From assembly GCA_018623155.1 (NCBI GenBank), contig JAAZVZ010000001.1:158437-222436 (forward strand): 64,000 nucleotides of DNA. The letters run 5' to 3'. Below are positions 48,311 to 58,040 of the stretch, piece by piece. The stretch is from Glaciecola sp. (GTDB lineage Bacteria; Pseudomonadota; Gammaproteobacteria; Enterobacterales; Alteromonadaceae). A program made the translations under genes and the position numbers. How positions within the stretch are numbered: the stretch's first letter is position 1; each line of letters begins with the position of its first letter. Under the pieces are notes generated by a model that made no database searches, was not told the origin of the DNA, and worked only from the letters and a program-made list of their open reading frames with translations.

Positions 48311-48625
48311 TTAGAATACGCGTTTTTGTTTGGCAACCCAAGCAAAATGCTGTTGCAATTCGGGATCGGCAAGAATTTTGTCGAGGGTGTCAAAATGTTT
48401 GGCTAACGTCATCTCGTCGTAACGCTTGTGAAGACCCGTATGGCACATTCGGCATATATCGATACCCTGATTCAAAGTCGCTTTATCAAAATGTTTACGA
48501 AAAAACTTACGGCGGTGCATTTTACGCGGGATCAGATGATGAAACGTCAAGTTCACTACGCGTTTGCATAAAGGACAAGTCCCGTGCTTTTTTTTTGACT
48601 CTTTTTGTGGGTTATTACGTATCAC
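48311..48625 (-). CDS. HNH-type endonuclease-like protein
   Basis: A protein of about 104 residues with a zinc-HNH core: CPLCKRVVNLTFHHLIPRK near the start and ICRMCHTGLHKRYDEM further on (two CxxC pairs plus the HH...H pattern), ending HFDTLDKILADPELQQHFAWVAKQKRVF. Start is uncertain: the frame is open to 48718 but that region overlaps the oppositely transcribed CPXCG gene; I take GTG at 48625, without a ribosome binding site. It is directly followed by the FAN1-exonuclease gene. Function unknown; nicking or structure-specific cutting is inferred from the family. Confidence 0.75.
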   Translation of the reverse strand: MIRNNPQKESKKKHGTCPLCKRVVNLTFHHLIPRKMHRRKFFRKHFDKATLNQGIDICRMCHTGLHKRYDEMTLAKHFDTLDKILADPELQQHFAWVAKQKRVF

Positions 48626-48641
48626 TAGTAAAGGAGTATCT

Positions 48642-48833
48642 ATGAGTTTAACTGAAGCGAACACGTTTGAGTGTCCATATTGCATGGTCATCAACGACAT
48701 CGAAGTCGACCTGCACAACGATTTGGGCCAGCAACAAATCGTCGATTGCCAAATTTGCTGCGCACCTATAGAAGTATACGTTCATGACAGTGGTTTTGGA
48801 CTAGAAATTATTGCTAAAAGGGATGATGAGTAA
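48642..48833 (+). CDS. CPXCG-motif cysteine-rich protein
   Basis: A 63-residue protein with FECPYCMVINDIEVDLHNDL and, after 25 residues, VDCQICCAPIEVYV: two CxxC pairs that form a zinc ribbon-like unit of the Cys_rich_CPXCG family. Function unknown. The ATG at 48642 has AAGGAG with ideal spacing. It is divergent from the HNH gene (16 bases between starts) and one base from the flavin reductase-like gene. Confidence 0.85.
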   Translation: MSLTEANTFECPYCMVINDIEVDLHNDLGQQQIVDCQICCAPIEVYVHDSGFGLEIIAKRDDE

Positions 48834-48834
48834 T

Positions 48835-49455
48835 ATGAAATGCTACACACCCCATGAACTGGGGCAGATGGAAAAGTTCTATCGAGCGAATTTTGTCAAT
48901 TCTTTATCAGGCGTCAAATCCGCCAATCTCGTTGGCACAAAAGGCACCAACGAGGTAGAAAACTTGGCTATTGTGAGTTCAGTATTTCACGTTGGCGCAA
49001 ATCCTCCTTTGATGGGAGTTCTGATGCGCCCTCACACAGTCCCGCGAGACAGCTTACACAACATGAAAGAAACGGGTATCTTTACCTTAAACCATGTGAA
49101 CAGCTCGATGGTACAGGCCGCTCATCAAACGTCTGCGCGGTATCCTGAAGATGTATCAGAATTTGCTGCGACTGGGCTTACCCCATTTTATTCTGAAGAA
49201 TTTGCAGCGCCTTATGTCCAAGAATCTCATCTGCGTATTGGACTTGAAGTTCAAGATATTCAGACCCTAGACATCAATCAGACAGAGCTCGTCATTGGTC
49301 AAATTGTGGAAGTATTTGTTGACGAAAAGATCGTTTCTGAAACAGGCTATTTGGATATAGAAGCAATTGATTCTATTGGCGTGACGGGTTTAGATAGTTA
49401 TCATAAAATTCGGCGTATAGCCCAATTTGGCTATGCAAAAGTGAGCAACACATAA
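48835..49455 (+). CDS. flavin reductase-like (FMN-binding split-barrel) protein
   Basis: A 206-residue protein of the flavin reductase domain family: MEKFYRANFVNSLSGVKSANLVGT, NLAIVSSVFHVGANPPLMGVLMRPHT, RDSLHNMKETGIFTLNHV and ARYPEDVSEFAATGLTPFYSEEF are the usual flavin-binding stretches. The natural acceptor is unknown. ATG at 48835 is one base after the CPXCG stop; earlier ATGs at 48823 and 48826 are possible but overlap that gene. Confidence 0.82.
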   Translation: MKCYTPHELGQMEKFYRANFVNSLSGVKSANLVGTKGTNEVENLAIVSSVFHVGANPPLMGVLMRPHTVPRDSLHNMKETGIFTLNHVNSSMVQAAHQTSARYPEDVSEFAATGLTPFYSEEFAAPYVQESHLRIGLEVQDIQTLDINQTELVIGQIVEVFVDEKIVSETGYLDIEAIDSIGVTGLDSYHKIRRIAQFGYAKVSNT

Positions 49456-49468
49456 TAATAAATAATCT

Positions 49469-49636
49469 ATGGCTACTAATCTCGATCCAAATTTTGACCA
49501 ACTACTCATTATCTGTGGCATTGCTGCAGTGCTTGTAATTGGCATAATATTGTTCGTGATCAAGCTTCCCAGCGAAGAACGCGAGTACAATGATTCAAAG
49601 AGCAATAATAATGACGAATCCAATTTAAACGAATGA
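49469..49636 (+). CDS. single-span membrane peptide
   Basis: A 55-residue protein: short N-terminus (MATNLDPNFDQ), one transmembrane helix (LLIICGIAAVLVIGIILFVI), then a hydrophilic tail rich in E, N, D and S. The coding frame ends in a TGA inside the HiPIP ribosome binding region (AATGAGGAAACAAT), giving tight spacing and probable coupling. No family recognised. Weak ribosome binding site. Confidence 0.55.
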   Translation: MATNLDPNFDQLLIICGIAAVLVIGIILFVIKLPSEEREYNDSKSNNNDESNLNE

Positions 49637-49646
49637 GGAAACAATA

Positions 49647-49931
49647 ATGAAACACTTAAACCGTCGCGACTTTTTAAAGTTGTCAGGTGCGTCACTGATC
49701 GGTGTCACATTCGGAGGGGTTGCTTTACGCGCCCATGCTGAGCAATTAGATCCAGCTAACCCACAAGCTGCCGCCCTCAAATACACTCATGAATCTCAGG
49801 TGGAAGGACAGTATTGTAACAACTGCGCATACATCCAAGCTCAAGGCGAAGATTGGTTACCATGTGCATTGTTCCCAGGCAAAAAAGTGTCAGCCAAAGG
49901 TTGGTGTAATGTCTGGACTAAAAAGCCTTAA
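49647..49931 (+). CDS. high-potential iron-sulfur protein (HiPIP), Tat-exported
   Basis: A 94-residue periplasmic electron carrier. The signal has the twin-arginine motif NRRDFLKLSG and ends near ALRAHA. The mature part has the four cluster cysteines in YCNNCAYIQ, PCALFPGKKV and GWCNVW, the HiPIP arrangement for one 4Fe-4S. Electrons would pass to a terminal oxidase or other periplasmic partner; none is adjacent. ATG at 49647 follows GAGGA. Confidence 0.92.
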   Translation: MKHLNRRDFLKLSGASLIGVTFGGVALRAHAEQLDPANPQAAALKYTHESQVEGQYCNNCAYIQAQGEDWLPCALFPGKKVSAKGWCNVWTKKP

Positions 49932-49943
49932 TTAAGACATATA

Positions 49944-49980
49944 GCTTGGCTTTCCATTTGGATGGCCAAGCCTTTCCCTT
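49944..49980 (+). terminator. probable terminator of the HiPIP gene
   Basis: Seven-base stem GCTTGGC (49944-49950) / GCCAAGC (49965-49971) followed by a pyrimidine run CTTTCCCTT. The long loop and mixed run make it moderate. Confidence 0.55.
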
Positions 49981-50058
49981 CCGATTGTATTCCCTTCCAT
50001 GCCTCTGTAAACTTAACCTAACTGACGTATCACATAATAAAAAGTTAGGGACACGACT

Positions 50059-51549
50059 ATGAAACTCGCATTATTTATTTGCACACTGCTCACACTCAGT
50101 GTGACATCAACCTTAGCTGTCGCTGAGACAGAAGAGGTGCCAGAACCTATACGTTCAACCACTGAACACTCTGTCAAAATTAATGACAAAACCATCAAAT
50201 ACCGAGTCGTAGCAGGAGATACCCATATCTTCAATGAAGACGGTGAAGCCATTGCTAATATTTTTAGTACTGCTTATTTTCGCACGAATAGCAAAGATGC
50301 CAGTCGCCCTGTGATATTCATTTTTAATGGTGGTCCAGGTTCATCTAGCGTATGGCTACATATGGGCATTTATGGTCCCAAAAAAATTGTTATTGGTTCA
50401 GACGCAGAAGCTGTCGGAGCTCCACCTTACGCGATTTTAGATAATTCAGATAGCTTGCTCGATATTGCTGATATGGTATTCATCGACCCTCCCGGCACAG
50501 GCTATTCTCGTGCCATTGGTGTAGGCGAAAATAAAGATTTTTGGGGCGTCAAAGAGGATGCCGTCATCATGTCAGAATTCGTACGCAGCTTTACTAGAGA
50601 GTACAACTTATTTAACCGTCCAAAATATCTTTCTGGTGAAAGTTACGGTACCACTCGAGCTGGTGCTATGGTCAAAGAGCTCCAAGAGGGATGGGGCTCA
50701 TATGACTTAAGCGGCGTATTTTTGATTTCTTCGATTGTGGATTTTCAAACTGGAGATTTTAAACCCGGTAATGACCTACCTTACATCACGTTTTTACCCA
50801 CTTTTGCCGCAACAGCATGGTATCACCAGGCGATTGAACAGAGCGATTTTACATCACTTGAAATGTTTTTGGATGAAGTCCGTGAATTTGCCCTCAATGA
50901 GTACGCGACTACTTTGCTCAAAGGTCAACGCGCAACAGAACAAGAACGGTTAAACGTGAGTAAGCAGTTGCAGCGCTTCACTGGATTATCTGAGGAGTTC
51001 TTGCGATTATCCAATCTTCGCATCAATGAATTTCAGTTCATGAAAACATTATTACGTGAACGCGGCATACGTGTAGGTCGCTTGGATAGCCGTTATATTG
51101 GTAAAAATACCGATAACATTAGTTATCAGTTTGAAGCCGATCCGTCTGCTTATGCCATTGATGGAGCTTATACTGCAGCGATTAATGATTATTTTCGCAC
51201 ACAACTCAACGTTCATCGCAACACGCGGTATCATATCTTAAGTGGCAAAGTCTTTGGCAATTGGAATTGGTTGTATGAACGCAATGCTCGCTCTCAGGGT
51301 TTTTTAAACGTCACGCCATTTTTGGCAACGGCGCAAAAACAAAATAAAGATTTTCGAATTTTTGTTGCCAACGGTTACTATGATCTTGCTACACCATTCT
51401 TTGCGACAGAACATTCAATGAATCACAATGGTATTGATTTATCACGTGTGACAATGAAGTACTATGAAGCAGGACATATGATGTACATTCACCATCCATC
51501 CCTCAAAGCGCTTGCCGATGATATGCGAGCTTTTTTAACTCAAGAGTAA
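50059..51549 (+). CDS. S10-family serine carboxypeptidase, exported
   Basis: A 496-residue peptidase with signal peptide ([22 protein letters not shown]). Family S10 landmarks: [15 protein letters not shown] (oxyanion hole), [10 protein letters not shown], the nucleophile elbow SGESYG, the catalytic Asp in [12 protein letters not shown] and the catalytic His in [10 protein letters not shown]. All of the Ser-Asp-His triad is present. It removes C-terminal residues from peptides in periplasm or medium. ATG at 50059 has a GGGACACG stretch upstream. Monocistronic with a 10-base gap to prmA. Confidence 0.93.
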   Translation: MKLALFICTLLTLSVTSTLAVAETEEVPEPIRSTTEHSVKINDKTIKYRVVAGDTHIFNEDGEAIANIFSTAYFRTNSKDASRPVIFIFNGGPGSSSVWLHMGIYGPKKIVIGSDAEAVGAPPYAILDNSDSLLDIADMVFIDPPGTGYSRAIGVGENKDFWGVKEDAVIMSEFVRSFTREYNLFNRPKYLSGESYGTTRAGAMVKELQEGWGSYDLSGVFLISSIVDFQTGDFKPGNDLPYITFLPTFAATAWYHQAIEQSDFTSLEMFLDEVREFALNEYATTLLKGQRATEQERLNVSKQLQRFTGLSEEFLRLSNLRINEFQFMKTLLRERGIRVGRLDSRYIGKNTDNISYQFEADPSAYAIDGAYTAAINDYFRTQLNVHRNTRYHILSGKVFGNWNWLYERNARSQGFLNVTPFLATAQKQNKDFRIFVANGYYDLATPFFATEHSMNHNGIDLSRVTMKYYEAGHMMYIHHPSLKALADDMRAFLTQE

Positions 51550-51559
51550 CACCCTTCAC

Positions 51560-52438
51560 ATGGCTTATATCCAACTCAAAATCAACATGGTCGCCGAACA
51601 CGCAGAAAGTTTAGGTGACATGCTCAGTGCCAATGGCGCACAGGCCGTTACCTTTGTCGATGCCAAAGATACTCCGCTCTATGAGCCCAAACCAGGTGAA
51701 GTCATGTTATGGCCAGATACGCAAGTGATTGGGCTGTTTCCTGCCGAGATGGATATGCAAGCAGTCATCATGCGGTTATCTCAAGCACGTATTTTAGGCG
51801 AAGATTTCGTATATGTGCTGGATCCATTAGAAGATAAAGATTGGGAGCGTGAATGGATGGAAAACTTTCACGCCATGCAATTTGGTCAGCGTTTGTGGAT
51901 CTGCCCCTCTTGGCGTGAGATCCCAGATCCTAACGCGGTTAATGTCATGTTGGATCCGGGGCTTGCATTTGGTACAGGTACTCATGCAACCACAGCACTT
52001 TGCCTCCAATGGCTAGATGGACTCGATTTGGTGGGTAAAACGGTGTTGGACTTTGGTTGTGGCTCTGGGATCCTGGGGGTTGCTGCGGTTAAGTTAGGTG
52101 CATCTAATATGGTTGGAATTGATATTGATCCTCAGGCACTTCAAGCCACACGAGAAAATGCTTTGCGCAACCAGGTGAGCGAACGTGTTGAAGCTTACTT
52201 ACCAGAGCATGCACCGTCACAACAGTTCGATGTGGTGTTAGCAAATATCCTTGCGGCGCCATTGCGTGAGCTCAAAGAAATCATCGCCGGATATTGTCAT
52301 TCTGGCGGCCAAATAATCTTGTCCGGTATCTTAGTTGAGCAAGCTGAAGAAATTGCCGATTTATATTCTGAATTTTTTGTTATTGGGCACATTGCACATT
52401 CTGGTGAGTGGGCCAGTATCAATGGAACAAAGCGGTAA
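51560..52438 (+). CDS. prmA: ribosomal protein L11 methyltransferase
   Basis: A 292-residue SAM enzyme that trimethylates ribosomal protein L11. Landmarks: [54 protein letters not shown], the SAM motif [20 protein letters not shown] and [12 protein letters not shown]. It precedes dusB-fis, as is common in gammaproteobacteria, with 160 bases in between. Confidence 0.96.
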   Translation: MAYIQLKINMVAEHAESLGDMLSANGAQAVTFVDAKDTPLYEPKPGEVMLWPDTQVIGLFPAEMDMQAVIMRLSQARILGEDFVYVLDPLEDKDWEREWMENFHAMQFGQRLWICPSWREIPDPNAVNVMLDPGLAFGTGTHATTALCLQWLDGLDLVGKTVLDFGCGSGILGVAAVKLGASNMVGIDIDPQALQATRENALRNQVSERVEAYLPEHAPSQQFDVVLANILAAPLRELKEIIAGYCHSGGQIILSGILVEQAEEIADLYSEFFVIGHIAHSGEWASINGTKR

Positions 52439-52519
52439 TTATTGTCAAGCAAAATAATTGCAATTTGGTTAATTATTATACTTTTCAAACTGGCAAAAAA
52501 AGCGTAATATCTGATTCCC

Positions 52520-52549
52520 TTAACGGAAACGGGCTAATTTTTGTACAAT
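52520..52549 (+). promoter_or_regulatory. possible promoter of dusB-fis
   Basis: TTAACG (52520-52525) and TACAAT (52544-52549) with an 18-base spacer, 50 bases upstream of dusB. Only a moderate match to sigma-70. Confidence 0.35.
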
Positions 52550-52598
52550 ATGGATGTTTTTTATTCAAACTGAAATAGAGTACAGATAAGAGGAACTC

Positions 52599-53585
52599 AT
52601 GCGCATCGGGCCATATACTTTGGACAACAATGTATTTTTAGCACCGATGGCAGGAGTGACTGACCGACCGTTTCGACAAATGTGCAAGAGGATGGGTGCT
52701 GGGCTTGTAGTGTCTGAGATGCTCTCAAGCAATCCAAAAGTATGGCACACCGAAAAATCCAAAATGCGCATGGACCACAGTGGCGAACACGGAGTTCGTT
52801 CTGTTCAAATAGCGGGTTCAGATCCGTATCTCATGGCTGAGGCGGCACAACACAATGTTGCTAACGGTGCGCAGATCATCGATATCAATATGGGTTGTCC
52901 CGCAAAAAAAGTGAACAAAAAGCTCGCAGGTTCTGCCTTGCTACAATATCCAGATCAAGTGGAAGCGATTTTGGATGCGGTAGTGAATGCTGTTGATGTA
53001 CCTGTGACCTTAAAGATCCGTACAGGTTGGGATCCCGAACATCGCAATGGCGTATTCATTGCCCAACTTGCACAACAGTACGGTATACAGTCTCTCGCGG
53101 TACATGGTCGCACTCGTGCAGACATGTACAAGGGCGATGCAGAATACGAGACCATCAGAGCCATCAAAGCTGCGGTTTCGATTCCTGTGATTGCTAACGG
53201 TGATATTACTTCACCACAAAAAGCCGCTGAGGTATTGACTTACACCGGTGCTGACGGGGTCATGATTGGACGAGGGGCACAAGGAAATCCTTGGCTTTTT
53301 CGTGAAATCATTCATTACCTCGAGACAGGACAAATTTTGCCTAAACCCACGTTGGCTGAGCAGTGCTCTATAATGCTTGAACACATCGCTAATATTCACG
53401 CTTTCTATGGTGGTATCAGTGGCGTGCGGATCGCGCGCAAACATGTGGTGTGGTACATGGCGCAGCTTGACCAAGGACGTCAATTTCGTGGGCATTTTAA
53501 TGCACTCGAGACCGCTCAAGAGCAACTCGAAAGCATCAAAATGTTTTTTTCTGAAACGACAGATGAGTGTGTCTCTGTCGCTTAA
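52599..53585 (+). CDS. dusB: tRNA-dihydrouridine synthase B
   Basis: A 328-residue FMN enzyme that reduces uridine in the tRNA D-loop. Landmarks: [53 protein letters not shown] with the catalytic cysteine, [24 protein letters not shown] and [14 protein letters not shown] at 52599 follows AGAGGAA. Co-transcribed with fis, 33 bases apart, the classic arrangement. Confidence 0.96.
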   Translation: MRIGPYTLDNNVFLAPMAGVTDRPFRQMCKRMGAGLVVSEMLSSNPKVWHTEKSKMRMDHSGEHGVRSVQIAGSDPYLMAEAAQHNVANGAQIIDINMGCPAKKVNKKLAGSALLQYPDQVEAILDAVVNAVDVPVTLKIRTGWDPEHRNGVFIAQLAQQYGIQSLAVHGRTRADMYKGDAEYETIRAIKAAVSIPVIANGDITSPQKAAEVLTYTGADGVMIGRGAQGNPWLFREIIHYLETGQILPKPTLAEQCSIMLEHIANIHAFYGGISGVRIARKHVVWYMAQLDQGRQFRGHFNALETAQEQLESIKMFFSETTDECVSVA

Positions 53586-53618
53586 TTGATAACTTTAACA
53601 AAAGAGCAGTATTCGATA

Positions 53619-53912
53619 ATGTTTGATCAAAATGCAACGTCTCCATTTACAACTATAGTAACCACTCCCGCCCAAACGACTGCGCAAAAGCCACTGCGTG
53701 AATCCGTTAAACAAGCGGTGAATAAGTATCTGAAACAACTGGAAAACAATCAGATCGAAACCTTGTATGACATGGTATTGAGCGAAGTTGAAGCGCCTCT
53801 ATTAGAGGAAGTGATGACCTACACACGTGGCAATCAAACTAAAGCTGCGATTATGATGGGCATCAACCGCGGTACATTACGCAAGAAGCTCAAGCAATAC
53901 GGAATGAGCTAA
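53619..53912 (+). CDS. fis: DNA-binding protein Fis
   Basis: A 97-residue nucleoid protein that bends DNA and activates stable-RNA promoters in fast growth. The C-terminal helix-turn-helix is [32 protein letters not shown], nearly identical to other gammaproteobacterial Fis; the N-terminal arm carries [12 protein letters not shown] at 53619 is preferred over a TTG in frame at 53586. Confidence 0.97.
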   Translation: MFDQNATSPFTTIVTTPAQTTAQKPLRESVKQAVNKYLKQLENNQIETLYDMVLSEVEAPLLEEVMTYTRGNQTKAAIMMGINRGTLRKKLKQYGMS

Positions 53913-53936
53913 TTGGTTAGCGCTAAAGCGCTGATT

Positions 53937-53960
53937 AGAGCACCTTTAGGTGCTCTTTTC
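53937..53960 (+). terminator. rho-independent terminator of dusB-fis
   Basis: Stem AGAGCACC / GGTGCTCT with loop TTTA, followed by TTTC. It begins 24 bases after fis. Confidence 0.8.
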
Positions 53961-54027
53961 ATTTGTACAAAACGCACCAAAATAAGCTATACGCCCACCT
54001 TATTTTTTATCTAGCAAGAAGAGTTAT

Positions 54028-55602
54028 ATGAGTACTAGTCAACCCATCCGCCGAGCGTTATTAAGCGTCTCTGACAAAACCGGTATTGTCGAATTTGCCA
54101 CTGCCCTAGCCGCCCAAGACATTGAATTGTTATCAACTGGTGGTACTGCTAAGTTATTAGCAGAAGCTGGCCTGAACGTTATCGAGGTATCTGATTACAC
54201 AGGGCATCCAGAAATCATGGATGGCCGCGTAAAGACCTTACACCCCAAAATTCACGGTGGAATTTTAGCCCGTCGTGGTACCGATGAAGCGGTGATGGAA
54301 CAAAACAATATTGGTCCAATTGACTTAGTGGTTGTGAACCTATACCCCTTTGCAGCAACAGTAGCAAACCCAGATTGTTCTCTAGAAGACGCCATTGAAA
54401 ACATCGATATCGGTGGACCGACTATGGTGCGCGCCGCAGCCAAAAACCACAAAGATGTCACCATTGTGGTGAATGCCTCTGATTATGCAGTGGTATTAGA
54501 AGAAATGAATCAAAATGCTGGTGGCCTTAGCTATCAGACACGCTTCGACCTGGCAATTAAAGCATTCGAACACACAGCTGAATATGACGGCATGATCGCC
54601 AATTATTTTGGAGCCCGTCTAGATGATGACTCACAAAGTGAATTCCCTCGCACTTACAACATGCAGCTCAGCAAAAAACAAGATTTGCGCTACGGTGAAA
54701 ATTCCCACCAATCCGCTGCATTTTATGTTGAAAATGATATCCAAGAAGCGTCGGTTGCCACAGCTGAACAATTGCAGGGTAAAGAACTCTCTTTTAACAA
54801 CATTGCCGATACTGATGCGGCATTAGAATGCGTTAAAGAGTTTGATGTACCAGCTTGTGTGATTGTAAAACACGCGAACCCTTGCGGCGTAGCATTAGGT
54901 GAAAATATTTTAGCGGCTTATGAACGCGCTTATAAAACGGATCCAACCTCGGCTTTCGGAGGCATCATCGCGTTTAACCGTGAATTGGATGCTGCTACTG
55001 CACAAGCGATCATTGACCGTCAATTTGTAGAAGTCATTATCGCGCCGACGATTGCTGATGATGCAGCTCAAGTCCTCAGTGCTAAACAAAACGTACGCGT
55101 ATTAGCCTGTGGGGATTGGCAAGGTCAACTCACCGACGGATATGATTTTAAACGTGTAAACGGCGGTTTATTGATTCAAGATCGCGACTTTGGCATGGTG
55201 GATATGGACGACTTAAAAGTCGTCACCAAACGTGCACCGTCAGAGAGCGAATTACAAGATTTGATGTTTACATGGAAAGTCGCAAAATACGTCAAATCCA
55301 ATGCTATTGTATATTGTAAAGACGGCATGACCATTGGTGTGGGCGCAGGCCAAATGAGTCGCGTATATTCTGCCAAAATTGCAGGTATTAAAGCAGCTGA
55401 CGAAAACCTCGAAGTCAAAGGTTCGGTCATGGCATCGGATGCTTTCTTCCCATTCCGTGATGGCATTGATGCTGCCGCGGCAGCGGGTATCACGGCGGTG
55501 ATTCAACCAGGTGGCTCAATGCGTGACGAAGAAGTCATTGCAGCAGCAGATGAAGCTGGTATTGCCATGGTCTTTACCGGTATGCGTCACTTCCGTCATT
55601 AA
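54028..55602 (+). CDS. purH: bifunctional AICAR formyltransferase / IMP cyclohydrolase
   Basis: A 524-residue enzyme for the last two steps of purine synthesis. N-terminal cyclohydrolase: [44 protein letters not shown]-terminal formyltransferase: [25 protein letters not shown] (catalytic lysine-histidine), [12 protein letters not shown] and [15 protein letters not shown] at 54028 follows AAGAAGAG. First gene of purH-purD. Confidence 0.97.
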   Translation: MSTSQPIRRALLSVSDKTGIVEFATALAAQDIELLSTGGTAKLLAEAGLNVIEVSDYTGHPEIMDGRVKTLHPKIHGGILARRGTDEAVMEQNNIGPIDLVVVNLYPFAATVANPDCSLEDAIENIDIGGPTMVRAAAKNHKDVTIVVNASDYAVVLEEMNQNAGGLSYQTRFDLAIKAFEHTAEYDGMIANYFGARLDDDSQSEFPRTYNMQLSKKQDLRYGENSHQSAAFYVENDIQEASVATAEQLQGKELSFNNIADTDAALECVKEFDVPACVIVKHANPCGVALGENILAAYERAYKTDPTSAFGGIIAFNRELDAATAQAIIDRQFVEVIIAPTIADDAAQVLSAKQNVRVLACGDWQGQLTDGYDFKRVNGGLLIQDRDFGMVDMDDLKVVTKRAPSESELQDLMFTWKVAKYVKSNAIVYCKDGMTIGVGAGQMSRVYSAKIAGIKAADENLEVKGSVMASDAFFPFRDGIDAAAAAGITAVIQPGGSMRDEEVIAAADEAGIAMVFTGMRHFRH

Positions 55603-55626
55603 TCTGGATGAAACAGGAACAAATTT

Positions 55627-56913
55627 ATGCAAATTTTAATTATTGGCAGTGGCGGTCGTGAACACGCTCTAGCGTGGAAAGCGTCTCATTGTGCTGGTGT
55701 TGAAAAAGTGTTTGTTGCCCCAGGCAATGCAGGCACTGCAAACGAACCCAAATTAGAAAACGTTCAAATTGGAGTGGAAGATACCCAAGCCCTGGTAGCG
55801 TTTGCTCAAGATAATGCGATTGATTTGACCATCGTGGGACCAGAAGCACCGCTTGTGATTGGCGTGGTCGATGCGTTTAACGAAGCTGGTTTAGCGTGTT
55901 TTGGTCCTACTGCTGGTGCGGCGCAACTAGAAGGCTCAAAGGCCTTTACCAAAGATTTTTTAGCGCGTCACAATATTCCAACAGCGGAATATCAAAACTT
56001 TACAGAGATCGAGCCGGCGCTTGCTTACGTTCGTGAAAAAGGCGCGCCAATTGTGGTGAAAGCCGATGGCTTAGCCGCGGGTAAAGGTGTGATCGTAGCG
56101 ATGACGCAGACCGAAGCAGAAGATGCTATTCGCGATATGCTTGCAGGTAATGCATTTGGTGAAGCGGGTTCTCGTGTCGTCATCGAAGAGTTCCTCGATG
56201 GTGAAGAAGCGAGTTTCATCGTCATGGTCGATGGCGCTAATATTGCCACGTTTGCGACCTCACAAGACCACAAACGTGTTGGCGATGGCGATACCGGTCT
56301 CAATACTGGTGGCATGGGTGCCTACTCACCAGCGCCGGTTGTTACCTCTGAGATCCACGACCGGGTTATGCGTGAAGTGATTGAGCCGACGGTACAAGGC
56401 ATGGCCGCTGAAGGTAACCCATATACGGGTTTCTTGTATGCGGGCTTAATGATCACCGCTGACGGAACACCCAAAGTGATCGAGTACAATTGTCGTTTTG
56501 GCGATCCTGAAACCCAGCCGATCATGATGCGTTTACAATCTGATCTAGTCGAGTTGTGTTTGGCCGCGACCAAAGGTGAATTGGCCGGTCGTTCCATTGA
56601 ATTTGACGCGCGCCCTGCAGTGGGTGTGGTCTTAGCTGCCGGCGGCTATCCTGGTAGTTACGCCAAAGACTTACCTATCAGCGGTTTAGGCCAAGGCGAA
56701 TCCGCCGACGCCAAAGTATTTCATGCCGGAACAGCCCTTAAAGATGGAAACGTTGTGACCTCAGGAGGTCGCGTGTTATGTGCCACAGCAATGGGTGCAA
56801 CGGTAACTGAAGCGCAAGCTAATGCATATGCACTGGCGTCGCAGATTGGTTGGCAAGATATGTTCTATCGCAAGGATATTGCGTATCGTGCAATTGCGCG
56901 AGAAGCTGAATAA
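55627..56913 (+). CDS. purD: phosphoribosylamine--glycine ligase
   Basis: A 428-residue ATP-grasp enzyme joining glycine to phosphoribosylamine in purine synthesis. Landmarks: [58 protein letters not shown] and [18 protein letters not shown]. Full length. It follows purH by 24 bases and ends at a strong terminator. Confidence 0.97.
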   Translation: MQILIIGSGGREHALAWKASHCAGVEKVFVAPGNAGTANEPKLENVQIGVEDTQALVAFAQDNAIDLTIVGPEAPLVIGVVDAFNEAGLACFGPTAGAAQLEGSKAFTKDFLARHNIPTAEYQNFTEIEPALAYVREKGAPIVVKADGLAAGKGVIVAMTQTEAEDAIRDMLAGNAFGEAGSRVVIEEFLDGEEASFIVMVDGANIATFATSQDHKRVGDGDTGLNTGGMGAYSPAPVVTSEIHDRVMREVIEPTVQGMAAEGNPYTGFLYAGLMITADGTPKVIEYNCRFGDPETQPIMMRLQSDLVELCLAATKGELAGRSIEFDARPAVGVVLAAGGYPGSYAKDLPISGLGQGESADAKVFHAGTALKDGNVVTSGGRVLCATAMGATVTEAQANAYALASQIGWQDMFYRKDIAYRAIAREAE

Positions 56914-56929
56914 GCACTTAGTTGAACAC

Positions 56930-56958
56930 AAAAAGGAGGCCAAGTGCCTCCTTTTTTT
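56930..56958 (+). terminator. rho-independent terminator of purHD
   Basis: Stem AAAAAGGAGGC / GCCTCCTTTTT with loop CAAGT and a T run, 17 bases after purD. Confidence 0.9.
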
Positions 56959-57033
56959 ATGTAGTGGCTTTTATCATTCTTCTGCGTATACTACATGCAG
57001 GAATAATAATGAAAAGTACAAAGGTAAGCGGTT

Positions 57034-57936
57034 ATGTCAGCCAAGCACCCCATTATTGCCATCACGGGTTCATCCGGCGCTGGCACCACGACCACGACAA
57101 ATGCCATACGGCATATTTTTAGAACGCTTGATATTAATTCAGCCGTTGTAAGTGGTGATAGTTTCCATCGCTTTACTCGTCCAGAAATGGAAATTGAAAT
57201 CCGCAAAGCGCAAGAGCAAGGTCGCCACATTAGCTACTTTGGCCCAGTGGCTAATGACTTTGCTTTGCTTGAAAACCTGTTCACTCAATATGGTATTGAC
57301 GGAACAGGCCAAACCCGTGAGTACCTACATACCTTTGACGAGGCAGTTCCTTTCAACCAAATGCCGGGTACATTTACTCCGTGGCAGGACCTGCCAAGTG
57401 ATACAGATGTGTTATTTTATGAGGGATTACACGGTGGGGTCAAAACGGATGAAATCGATGTCGCCAAGCACGTCGATTTACTCGTTGGTATGGTGCCTAT
57501 TGTGAATCTGGAATGGATCCAAAAAATCGTGCGTGATACCACTGACCGCGGACACAGTCGTGAGGCAGTGATGAGCAGCATTGTGCGGTCTTTGGATGAC
57601 TATTTTCAGTACATCACCCCTCAATTTTCTCGGACTCATGTCAATTTTCAGCGGGTTCCGACAGTCGATACATCTAATCCATTTAGTGCGCGAGAAATCC
57701 CCACCCAAGATGAGAGTTTCGTCGTAGTGCGGTTCCGTCGCGAGATGAAAAACATCAATTACCCGTATTTATTACAAATGATCGATGGTGCCTTTATGTC
57801 GCGTGTCAACACACTTGTCGTACCGGGTGGTAAGATGGGATTAGCAATGGAGCTTATTTTGACACCACTCATCGAAGAAATACTGCATCGAGGTGAAAGT
57901 AATAAAACCCAACTTGATTGGCTACAAGGCAAATAA
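57034..57936 (+). CDS. prkB: phosphoribulokinase-like kinase
   Basis: A 300-residue P-loop kinase. The Walker A motif is GSSGAGTTTTT, followed by SGDSFHRFTRPEME, LFYEGLHGG, IVNLEWIQKIVRDTTDRGHSREAV and the C-terminal IEEILHR; this matches the phosphoribulokinase family branch found in heterotrophic gammaproteobacteria (PrkB). Activity on ribulose 5-phosphate is inferred from the family; no RuBisCO gene is in the window. ATG at 57034 follows AAGGTAAG. It stands alone between purD and ompR. Confidence 0.88.
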   Translation: MSAKHPIIAITGSSGAGTTTTTNAIRHIFRTLDINSAVVSGDSFHRFTRPEMEIEIRKAQEQGRHISYFGPVANDFALLENLFTQYGIDGTGQTREYLHTFDEAVPFNQMPGTFTPWQDLPSDTDVLFYEGLHGGVKTDEIDVAKHVDLLVGMVPIVNLEWIQKIVRDTTDRGHSREAVMSSIVRSLDDYFQYITPQFSRTHVNFQRVPTVDTSNPFSAREIPTQDESFVVVRFRREMKNINYPYLLQMIDGAFMSRVNTLVVPGGKMGLAMELILTPLIEEILHRGESNKTQLDWLQGK

Positions 57937-58040
57937 CATTTTGTAACAACCTGCATTGATACTGAAACTAAATTGCGCTTTTGTCTTTGCTACGCTTAGA
58001 CTATAGTTATCAAGTCAAGGTATTGTTCATGGGATTTTTT

